Positions 36,401 to 48,800 of a DNA stretch of 64,000 bases are shown here, piece by piece. The notes beneath the pieces are model-generated. The model was given only the letters and a program-made list of their open reading frames with translations. It was not told the origin of the DNA and did not search any database. The stretch comes from Fragum whitleyi. Taxonomy: Eukaryota > Mollusca > Bivalvia > Cardiida > Cardiidae. Numbering within the stretch: position 1 is the stretch's first letter; the number at the start of each line of letters is the position of its first letter. A program made the position numbers and the translations under genes. Location: the NCBI GenBank assembly GCA_948146395.1, contig OX411556.1, forward strand, positions 27,017,653 through 27,081,652. Reading direction: 5' to 3'.

Positions 36401-39400
36401 CATAGTTACACCTAAAAATCATAATTACCTCCCAAATCGCACCTATCTGTACAATCACAACTAATTCTAAAAAATCACACCTGTCCCCAAATATTTCCAA
36501 CATTAAACCATCATAATCCCAAAAACCTTCACAATCATTACTAAAAACACAGTTATAACTATCTACAGAAAAATACCTTGGCAATCGTAACTACTCACAC
36601 GATAAGAACTACCTACTTTAACACATTCAATCATACAAAGGCAATTAAACTTGAATAATCACAACTACCTACAAAATCAAACCTACCTTCATAATCACGA
36701 CTACAGAATCACAATTGCCACCATAATCACATCTACCTACAAAATAACACCACTTCTTACATATAAAATATACCTACACAATTCCAAACACCTACCCAAT
36801 TACACCTCCTTACATGATCGATGCCTCCTTAATAATTTTCCCATTCATACACAATCACTTACACATATAAATGGAATTCCTTGGGGAATTGTTTTCTTTA
36901 ACATTAACATTTCTTTGATGGAAATGATAAAGTGAACACGAAAAGGCTTCGTGTTATTATTACATTTAAAGTTGGTTGTAAATCATTTTCCAGTGGGCAA
37001 GGGCAAGAAATGCAATTCGAAGGCTTTTTGCCAATGAAAATGGCACTGACGTCAAGCCAGAAGATCTCGTGAACGATACCGGATGTCCAGATATGGAAAT
37101 ATCAAAGGTTTCCGTTGAAGGCCGGAAGTGTCACCTTCCAGCAAATGTAAAAGGTATGTATACGTCCTCTATTCCAAAAGAAACGTGTGCCATATGGCTT
37201 AAAATTCAATCAACCCAATTGTCATTTGGTGACTAAACGCGTACTGCAATTGGTTTGTTTGAATTTGATTAACCGTCGCTTTTTACACTTTCTACTGTTA
37301 TATCTAGACGGCTGAATCTACTAACAATAGTACTGGTACTGCTTACAACAGCATTAACATAACACACTATCCGAACATCTTGCTTCTTATCCCACATAGT
37401 CTAACAATAATTCACCAATGGGTGCGAAACAAATGCTAGAAAGTATGAGATGAAAGGGGACAATCTGAGTAGAGTGAAAAGTATCGACTTACTAACACTT
37501 TTCGGACTTAAATTATTTCTAACTCTTAAATGATAATTCTATCTTCTGATATAAAAATAGAAATCCGACCTCCGACTGACCTCTTCTGGAACCAGTCTCC
37601 CTTTTAGAGCAGATTTATTTATTTCACGGAGTTCCCAGTTTGTCCTTTTTGGTCGTGATACTTTGATACCACACGTACAAAATTACTAGTACTTTGAATA
37701 CTTTCATTGTAGTTTCAGGACTTGACAATGACATTGATCCCATGGAACAGTTGATGATTACAGAGGATAATCGCAAAATGCTTGATGGAAGAACCAAAAT
37801 GGTTGAGAAAGAAAAAGAGGGTATGTAAGAGGGTCAATCAAAATGTTATAAGGCTTAAATTAAAGTTAATATATTCTCTCGTCCTCAGCCTGAGTAAAAG
37901 GATGTACAGTGTTGAGGTGCAAAATAAATTACGCCGTGAACATATTGTTGCACCCCCCGTGTTGCAATGAGGGTATAAATTTGAAATCATGCCCAACATT
38001 TATCAAAGTTGTCAGAAATTACTTACGAGTCTGTGTACGACATTCCAAACAATTTCATTTATGTGCAAATCTATACATAAGGTAAACCCGTAACATATCA
38101 TTTAATTAAAAATTACATCAGAGTCACCTCTTTATGCGATATGTAGGACGTAATGGCAAAAGTTGGCGGTCACTACTGTAACAAATGACGTCCGTTTATA
38201 TATAACGTAAAATGGATGATTTTCAAGTAAACTACGACAATAAGCGACGAAAATAGTTTATATTCAGTCACTCATTTGTAAAATATTCAATAATATGCAA
38301 TCTAGTCAAAGTAAAAATGATTACATGTTACAGAAATATGATATATACCACCTCCAAAATACAATCAATTTGCGAAAGCAGTGCGACGGAAACTATTGAA
38401 AGCAAAATCCGAACAGAAACGCAACCATGAGAGTTTCCTACCAATCTATGCTGTTAAAACTTAGTAGGGTCGAATGGGTTGAAATTAAACTTTTACACAA
38501 GATTTCATCTGGTTCTGTGAAAAAGAGAAATATTTTAGACAATACTTTTGAATTGACCTGACGTTCAAACGTCGAAAAACGCGTTAGTGGGACAATTTTA
38601 AGACCAGTATTACGATTTATATTTCCTTAAGTTAAAGAGATATTGGCGAATGCTTTTATATTTATGAATATGTTCTAGATGTATTTTTAATATAAAGTTA
38701 AATTAAAAATATGTTGACGTTTTGTACAAAAAATGTGTATCAAAAATATCAGCGGTATTCTTATGACGTTATTTGCGTAAAGTGGGACAATTTTAAGACT
38801 GAGAAAACTCAAAAATAAACTCATAAGATCAAGCCGAAATTCGACAAAAATATAATTGCATAAATTCCAGTTCAGACGTATTTCAAATATAATTTTCTAT
38901 TAAATTAATCCGAAGAAAGAGTGAATTAATGCCATTTGAAAAAAAGGACTGCTGAAAAAACGACGTTTTTTAGCAATCTGACGCTACTGACATTTTTCAT
39001 TTGCGGGCATAACTTTTAAATGGACCATAAAATTTAGCGTAAGACTTACATAATATTGCATTTGGCATAATTCACGTAATATTTAAAATTTTCGTGGCTC
39101 TAGCGCCATTGTTCTTTACGATATTACAATTTTTGGTGAAACGATCAAGTGTTTTTTGTTACATCTGACGGCGTCATTTCTGGTGTATATTTTTGGTTCT
39201 GTTGCTATTACAATACTTTTCTTTGGTATAAAATCAATTTCAGACAAATAAGAATATTCCACTTTCAAAGATCTTTAATTTGATACTAAATTTATATGTG
39301 TGAATACATATTGATAGCGAATATAATTATTTCAAATGGTTAGGTATATCATATTTTACGTGACCGGCATCTTTTGCCATTACATCTTGTTAGTTAAGAT

Positions 39401-42400
39401 AGTAATCTACTGCTTTAAAGGCGGCTTTCGGGAAATCTTCTTGTATTATTTTGGTCGCTAGGCTGCACGATATATATTTCCACGGACACATAAAGTTGTT
39501 GGAAGTATCACGCGTATGATCATTTTATATACGCGATTTAGTCGGTGTAATTGCGGAATCTAGAAAGTTATGTGGGTTTTCAATTACACCTTCGACTTCA
39601 AACACTAAGAAAATGAGATCGCATTGTTTAAAAGGTCATCAACAAAGAGATGTTAAGAAGATCAATTAATTGATAATTTCATTGATTGCATGGGTCAATT
39701 AAGCGCAACCATGAAGCGGGCTTCTTACTTAGAATCTTCAGATCATTGATGCAGTGGTCCCACTGTTTTGAACAAACCCACTACTCAGTCATTTTGTCGC
39801 ACCGATGGTTGCAAACATTCTGCTTTCAAAAAGATGCTTTTATACCGATTCCTATTGACTCGGTTATATGGTTCTCTCTGTTTTCCATGATAACGGTATG
39901 GTAGATAAAGTCACAATATTTTCTGTTGGCCCTCTAAAATCTTGGGATCCTTGATATATTCTTCCGTATTTCCTGACAATAGGCCGCGGCTAATCTGATA
40001 AAAGTTGAAAACTTTACGGCTGCGGCTTATACGCCGTTGTGGCCTTTACGCCGATTTTATTTTTTCTAAAATGAATTTTTTTCGGAGAAATAATTGTATG
40101 GGTGTTAATACATGGTAGGTTAGGGTAAAGAACGGTCGTGAAATTGTTATATATTTCCCATATTTTGACTGACATTTACTTAAAAAAGGTGACAAAACTT
40201 ATCGTGATCTTTGGATTATGTCTTTAATTCTTTATTTTTAGTCCGGCAGATATCTAGCTTGACCCGGAAGTAGGGTTCAAAGTTTTTTTCTTGACTGATT
40301 CTTGTAGCTAGGGCCTTCCCCAACAAGAATCTGGCTGATGACATCTTGTCATCATTGAGCATTTTGAGGAAATTGAGATGGCAGCCAGGACTATCGAATA
40401 TTACAATAACAGCTTGGTAGATCACTATGGCGACCTTTTAAGTGGTTTTTGTGTGTTTTATTTGCTGTTAAAGCTCGAATTTTAAAGTTTGTGACATGAT
40501 TAATTCATTTTTTTACATTAAAAATTAGTATGGTAGTCAAGATGGCAGCCAAATCGAATTTAATGCCATTTAAAGTATTTATTGGCCCATGTGACATAAG
40601 AATCATGGGAACTGGTTTAAGAGCTTATTCTGTTAGCATTTGTGAGTGGTTTTATGACTTATTAATGTCAGGCTAGTGACAACTCTAATCTGTTGTTAAA
40701 TTAATTCTTGATTTGAAGATGGTAGCCAGGAAAGAGAAGATTCTAAATTAAATTTGTTTTAATCGAAAAATAAGAAGTCTTTTGCACCTACATTAATTGT
40801 TTCAAAGCCAATTTCAAAGTCGTTTAAAAATTGATGCCTTAAATGATAGATGGCATTCGAGATGGCAGCCAAGAAATATACCTAAAAGTAAGTTTAAGGT
40901 TGCAAAATTATATTAGAAAATGATGCATTTTTACTAATGAAAAAACAAGTCATCATTTTGAAATTAGAAAAGTTACATATGCAATTTATAGAGTATTATT
41001 GTGTTCTAAGATGGCGGCCAATATTTTATAATTATTTCTGTTGTTTTTAAATGTTTTCACTATTCAAGATATAGTTTTTACGAAATTCATGTGTAGACAA
41101 TCACTTTAACTTGAAAATCTCTTCCAGAAAAGAAACAAGAGCTTCGCAGAGCGGCGCATATACGCCCGAAGGGGCTTGTCAGTAACCTTGGCTTGTCAGT
41201 AACGTGAGCTTGAATGATAGCTAAAAATATTGCAAACAGACAGACAGACAAATGGTGCCATAACATTTAAATATGAAAATATATTTAGTCCTAAGCACTA
41301 AAAGACAACCTACAGAGTCATTATGGCAAGTTTCCTTTCATTCCCATCCATGATGTAGGAGAAAATGAGCCATCAAGAATTTTTCTTTTTTTCATCAACT
41401 CAAGGACAGATAATCCAAGATAACTCTAGAATAACTGGAGCATTTTAAATTGAAGTCTTATGCAAAACAAGACTTTATAGAGAGTAATTGTGTCTAGTTG
41501 CAGCTAATTTCAGTTGATAGTTAAGGAGGAGTTGTACACAAAATATAGTGATTTTTGTTTAATTCAAGGGCAGATAATTCAAGATGTCTCAGGATTGACT
41601 GGAGCAATTTGAATATCAAAGGTCTTATGGACAACTAGACATCATAGGGAGTAAATGTGTCTAGTTTCAGCTTATTCCCATTGATAGTTTAGGAGGAGTT
41701 GCGCACACAAAAAACAGTGATTTTGGTTATATTAAAGGGCAGATGATTCAAGATTTCTCAGGAATGACTGGAGCAATTTGAATTTCAAAGGTCTTATGGA
41801 CAACTAAACATCATAGGGAGTAATTGTGTGTAGTTTCAGCTTATTCCCATGAATAGTTTAGGAGGAGTTGGGCACACAAAAAACAGTGATTTTGATTATA
41901 TTAAAGGGCAGATAATTCAAGATTTCTCAGGAATGACTGGAGCGATTTGAATTTCACAGGTCTTATGCACAACAAGACATCATAGGGAGTAATTGTGTGT
42001 AGTTTCAGCTTATTCCCATGAATAGTTTAGGAGGAGTTGCGCACACAAAAAACAGTGATTTTGGTTATGTTAAAGGGCAGATAATTCAAGATTTCTCAGG
42101 AATGACTAGAGCGATTTGAATTTCACAGGTCTTATGCACAACAAGACATCATAGGGAGTAATTGTGTGTAGTTTCAGCTTATTCCCATTGATAGTTTAGG
42201 AGGAGTTGCGCACACAAAAAACAGTGATTTTGGTTATATTAAAGGGCAGATAATTCAAGATTTCTCAGGAATGCCTTGAGCGATTTGAATTTCAAAGGTC
42301 TTATGCACAACTAGAGATCATAGGGAGTAATTGTATGTAGTTTCAGCTTATTCCCATGAATAGTTTAGGAGGAGTTGCGCACACAAAAAACAGTGATTCT

Positions 42401-45400
42401 GGTTATATTAAAGGGCAGATAATTCAAGATTTCTCAGGAATGACTGGAGCGATTTGAATTTCAAAGGTCTTATGCACAACTAGACATCATAGGGAGTAAT
42501 TGTGTGAAGTTTCAGCTTATTCCCATTGATAGTTTAGGAGGAGTCGCGCACACAAAAAATTGCTAACGGACGGACAGACGGACGGACAGACAGACGGACA
42601 GACGGACGGACGGACAGACGGACGGACGACCGAGGCCATAACATAATACGACCCTTCGGGCGTATAAAAAGGAGACCAAAAATACATCCTATAAACATGA
42701 ATAACTAAATAGAAGTCTAATTTCACTTGTAGCATCATTTGATATACGTATTCTAGTGAACAATGGATAGCACTAACATTGCATGGTATCTGCCAACAAA
42801 CATTTAGGCAGTTAGAACTGCTTCATGCTGAATCATTGATATGGTCAAATACTAACAGAAAATTATTTTATGAACATTTTCAAAAATCATAGTTATTAGT
42901 TTGAATGTATTTTTTTATTTTATTGTTATTATTATTATTATTATTTTAATTATTTCTTTTTCGCTAGTTTATTATGGGTTTATTACGTTGCGCTTAAGAT
43001 TATTAATATCATTTCATGATAACCATTACATGTATAATTACAAGAGCTTCTTGATAAAATATTCTGATAGATTCATTGTACCTGGCCTATTAGACTTATA
43101 TCAGTATGTGTAGTCTTTTATTTTAGTGGAAAAGAAGTTTTTCCGCTAAGGCTATTTAGCACTAAAAAAAGTTGTAAATTTATATTGCATGTTCACAACC
43201 GTTCAACATGTCATGTAAGCATGATGATTGACTATTCAGTGTCACCCGGTTGTATTGGGTAATGCTTAAAAGCATGCAATGTACTCCCTGAATTTGTTTT
43301 TGCGTGAATTGTAAGCTTTGTTAAAACAATATGTATGCGTTCAATAACTTGCACGCAGAGTGGCGCAGTGACTAAAATGCTGATTTACGCACGAATCTCA
43401 CATCCTCGAAATCGCATTTATTCAAATCATCGCCAAAAGTTGGTGACGCAGTGCGGATATAGCTGCGAAAAGTTGTCAAAAGTTTTAGTTCAAAAACACC
43501 CTCATGTCTGTTCTTTAATTTGCATCTTCAATTTAATGGCATTTGATATATGACGATTTGGCATTAGTATTGTGGCTTTGCTGAATGGCTATACTTGTTT
43601 TCATATAAGCGCACAGAGTGACTAAAATGCTGATTTATGCACGAACCTCACATCCTCAAAATCGCAGTTGATTTGTTCAAATCATCCCCAAAAGTTGCTG
43701 ATTCAGTGTCGATATAGCCGCAAAAGGTAGTCAAAAGTGTTTATTCAAAAGCGCCATTTTGCCTATCCTTATTTTCAATTTGTTGGCATTTGATATATGG
43801 AGAATTGGTACTGTACGGCTATAATTATTTTCATCTGTTTGTTCATGTACAAATTATCAACTGGGATTACTTATCAAATGAGCTTGCTAACATAATCGTG
43901 TGCAAATTGAAAAAGTTAAAATAATGATAATGATAATTAAGAATATATGTACCGGTATTTTGTTCAATTCAAAATCATTAAATCAAGCAGTAAAAAAATA
44001 CAACTATGAAAAAAGACTATGTCGGTAGACATAAAACTAACATAAATTTATAGAGTGCCAATTTTTTGTCAATATTGTCAGAGTAAATAAATACTCAATT
44101 CTATACTCACATACAATAGAATGCCCCACCTGATATTTTCATATATTTATTTAAATGCATCGGATTTGTTTAGTGATCATTCTAAAACACGTATTGATTA
44201 TGATCATACAGACTTTTTTTGTCAACAAGTTCCTAGCGTTGTCACACTAGTTCAAATAAATTCGATAATTACTTGAAGGAAAAACAGCGAGGCTGCCATG
44301 TTCCAAATAAGATGTTTTAATACTTTACATCTGAACATAGTTATAAAAAAATGGTTTTTAGCATTACTATACTATACAACTCTTTTGCAGATATGTTTTG
44401 CTATATTCTCATGCTTATCGTTTAAGTATATGTATATAAGTAAATCACAAACTCTCTTAACAGACTGCCATCTCGACTGCCAAACTGAATTTCACTGTAA
44501 GATCATTATTTACCTAACGTGCTCCGGCAGCATATCAATACCACCATATTAATATGGTAGGGTGTTTATAGTCATGTAAGATTAAAATCGATTAAATTAT
44601 CTGAAATTTAGTTTTTTAGCTGTACATGTATCTTCAAATGTTTATAAAAATAATCATAAACATCTTTAATTATACTAGTAATAAAGCACTTTTTCCAATT
44701 GGCAGCCATCTTGACAAGTATACTTATTCTTATCTACATTCAATGTGTTCATCTAACAGGAAACTTCAAATTGGCATCTTTTTCACTTAAAATAAGTACA
44801 AAATTTAGATGAATTGTTTAATCATAGTAGCAATTACATGTATGTTTTTAGTTGTCTAGGCTACCATCTCGACTTTTTCAGAATATTCCATGATGAAAAT
44901 GCACTATCATCCAGATTCTTGATAGGCTAAACCTTAGCTACAAGAAAAAGAGATAACTGTAAAATGCCTTGCAAACTTTAAGCATGAAATAAAAACATCA
45001 TGTTTTTCCTGGCTGCCATCTTCAAATTGAGGAATTTCATAACACTAGATGAGAGGCGTAGATAGTCAGAACTTTTGAGGTCATAAACAAGCTAACAAAA
45101 ATTATTTAGAAAACTTTTAAAGACTAAAACACATTTTTAAGATTCTAATATCTCGCATGGATCGAGGATTACTTTAAAAAAAACATTTTATAAATTCGTT
45201 TTTGCTGCTTTCTTGAATACCATACTCATAACTTATGTCATGTTATGCTTATATTTTCTTACATAGCTTCAGGTCAATATCTTAACAATAAAATGACAAC
45301 TCCAATCAGTTTTACAATTCAAAGAGAGAAATCTACGGAGCCGTTGGCTGGATTTTTGATAGTCCTGGCTGCCATCTCGATTTTTTCAAAATGCTCAACG

Positions 45401-45832
45401 ATGACAAGATGTCATCAACCAAATTCTTGTTAGGGAAGACGGCATTGGCTACAAGATTCAGTCAAGAAAAAAACTTTGAACCCTACTTCCAGGTTCAGCT
45501 AAAATATGCCATATTTCTGCCGGACTATTGGTGGCGAATGTGGGGCAAAGTCTTTTATCGTAAAGCCAAGACATCTAACAATCAATAAGGATTTCAGGAA
45601 TAAAATAAATGCAAACAAGATGTGTTTGTGAAACACTAATGCCCCCTTATCAGCAATTTTTTTCAAAATTTGACCTTGACAGATGACATTGACCTTGTCA
45701 CATGACCTTGACTTTGGTACCAGCAGATGCGGATCATTGAGATCTATCATCATGCCAAATATGAGTCTTGTATCTTGAAAAGGCTTGAAGATAAGGCAAA
45801 GGTTAAGTTTGGTTAAGTTTTCGGACAGACGG

Positions 45833-45863
<31 letters not shown>

Positions 45864-48800
45864 GAAATGAGTAAAACAAAATGCCCCCGATCTCTCGATG
45901 CGGGGGCATAAAAAAACACAGTGAAGACTGCGGCTTATACGTCGTTGCGTCTTATGAAGTGGTTTTTATTATACGCCCGAAGGGTCGTATTATGTTATGG
46001 CCTCGGTCGTCCGTCCGTCTGTCCGTCCGTCTGTCTGTCTGTCCGTCTGTCTGTCCGTCTGTCTGTCCGTCCGTTAGCAATTTTTTGTGTGCGCGACTCC
46101 TCCTAAACTATCGATGGGATTAAGCTGAAACTACACACAATTACTCCCTATGATGTCTAGTTGTGCATAAGACCTTTGAAATTCAAATCGCTCCAGTAAT
46201 TCCTGAGAAATCTTGAATTATCTGCCCTTTAATATAACCAAAATCACTGTTTTTTGTGTGCGCAACTCCTCCTAAACTATCAATGGGAATAAGCTGAAAC
46301 TACACACAATTACTCCCTATGATCTCTAGTTGTGCATAAGACCTTTGAAATTCAAATCGCTCCAGTCATTCCTGAGAAATCTTGAATTATCTGCCCTTGA
46401 ATTTAACGAAAATCACTATTTTTGTGTGCGCAACTCCTCCTAAACTATCAATGGGAATGAGCTGAAACTAGACACATTTACTCCCTATGATGTCTAGTTG
46501 TGCATAAGACCTTTGAAATTCAAATTGCTCCAGTCAATCCTGAGAAATCTTGAATCATCTGCCCTTGAATTAAATGAAAATCACTGTTTTTTGTGTGCAA
46601 CTCCTCCTTAACTATCAATTGAAATGAGCTGAAACTAGACACAATTACTCTCTATAATGTCTAGTTTTACATAAGACTTTTCAATTCAAAATGCTCCAGT
46701 TATTCTAGAGTTATCTTGGATTATCAGCCCTTGAGTTGATGGAAAAAACAAATTTTCTTGTCGGCTCATTTTCTCCTACATCATGGATGGGAATGAAAGG
46801 AAACTTGCCATAATGACTCTGTAGGTTGTCTTTTTGTGCTTAGGACTAAATATATTTTCATATTTAAATGTTATGGTACCATTTGTCTGTCTGTCTGTTT
46901 GCAATATTTTTAGCTATCATTCAAGCTCACGTTACTGACAAGCCCAGGTTACTGACAAGCCCCTTCGGGCGTATATGCGCCGCTCTGCGAAGCTCTTGTT
47001 TCCTATATGATAGAAAAACGACATCTGCGGCCTATACGCCGATGCGGCTAATTGTCCGAAAAATATGGTATATTAAGTCAAAGCATTTTCAATGGAACCC
47101 CTAGAATCTTTGAAACACTGATACATCGTTATTGTAGATAAAGCCACACCATTTCTTGGGACTCTTTCGAAGCCTGGGATCAATGATAAAGCGTTAACAT
47201 TATTTCTGCTAAGGTTCGATTAGAAGCATCATTATTTGCTGCAAACTATTTCAGCAAAAATCGCCAAACAGTTTTTGAAAGTAATCTGAAAAATCGGAAA
47301 CTACTGAACACTCGTTGTTTATTGTATAACGATTAATACGTGTTTTTACTCGCTCACCTTGAGCACGATGTGCTCAGGTGAGCTGAAATTGGAAATTATT
47401 GAACACTCGTTATTTATTGTTATACGATTATTACATGATTTGGAACTCACGATTTCAGATAAAATATCTGTAAAAGATGACTTGGAGAATGTAGAAGAGG
47501 TTTACATGACATCAAGTGTTATAAGTGGTAAGATGTCAATTTCCTTTGAGCTTCCGTCTACTTTAATTTTCTTATGACCTATGTTCGTCCTATAAACCCG
47601 AAAAATATACGAAAAGATATGAAACAAATTTGACTTCACCAAAAGTAAATCCGTGCTTGCATTTCGAAATATTATTTTTTCAAAGAAAGAAAAATTCACG
47701 GTAGATTGAGACAATATTCAAAAACGAAAACTAACGAATCTGGTAAGCCTGCCGCTGTATGGCTATATTTTCGCGCGATGAGCCTAAAATTTTATTTTGG
47801 ATAATGATTGTAAACCTAAATACAGTTTTAATTAGTTTCTATTTCATACGAATCTTGCGTCTTCTAGTTAATCATTTCTTTAAAAATAAATGAATTAATG
47901 CTTTTACATAAATTCTCAATGTCATGGAACCCATTTCTTTTAGACATAGCGACAAGGGTTGTTCAAGAATCCTTAACAAAGATCATGGTAGAGCCGGATG
48001 ATTGCGTGGGCGACACTGATTCCCTTTCTTCTGGCGCAATAAGTGGTAGGTCTATTTATGCTCATAAGTTTATTGTAAGTGGGTGGGTAACAATCGTGAA
48101 TACAGCTTACTTTAGCTAGATTATTGTTTGTTTGTGCAAAATATGAATAGATCTTTCATTGAATGAACAACAAGAAGAATATTTTCGCTCTTGGCTCCAT
48201 CACCAGTGAAGGTTGAGTTTCTGTTGTTCACCAAATTACAGATTCAGTTTTGCTCTTCATTTGTCAGAATGTGTGTTTTTTATGATTTCTAGGTCATGCT
48301 CCAAAACCATTCATGCTTGATCAAAAAGTAGGCCACTTGGTCAATCATGCTTAGTAAAAAATATAGGCCGAATAATAGAAAAAACATAGTTTCTGCAATA
48401 GAGGCCACAAAACTTGCTCAATAATTGTAAAACATACACTCTAGGTCAAGTTTTAGTTGTATTTTTAGTCTGTTCGTTTTTTTTTTTTTTTTAGAATTTT
48501 CATCTTTAAAATGACTTTGGAAAAAAATCCGGTCGGAAAAAATGTATAATCAAATCTTTGATAAATCATTTAAATATTATTCAATATGAAGGTTATCTCA
48601 AACAACAAGGTTAAAAAAGATCTAGTTAATTGCTGCAGTTGCTGGCCAGTTTAACGATGTAAGGCTATCATGGTCTTCTTTATTGAAATGCTGTGGATAT
48701 TTCCGAAATTGCAAGAAGATTGAAAACAAATCGCAAGTGACGTTTCCACCAATTTAACATATAACCGATGCATAAACAATGAACAGTCTTTTCAACCACA

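Noticed and set aside
41380..42545. CRISPR-like array of regular repeats
   Set aside because: Contiguous ~169-bp tandem units without unique spacers, in an evident animal genome.
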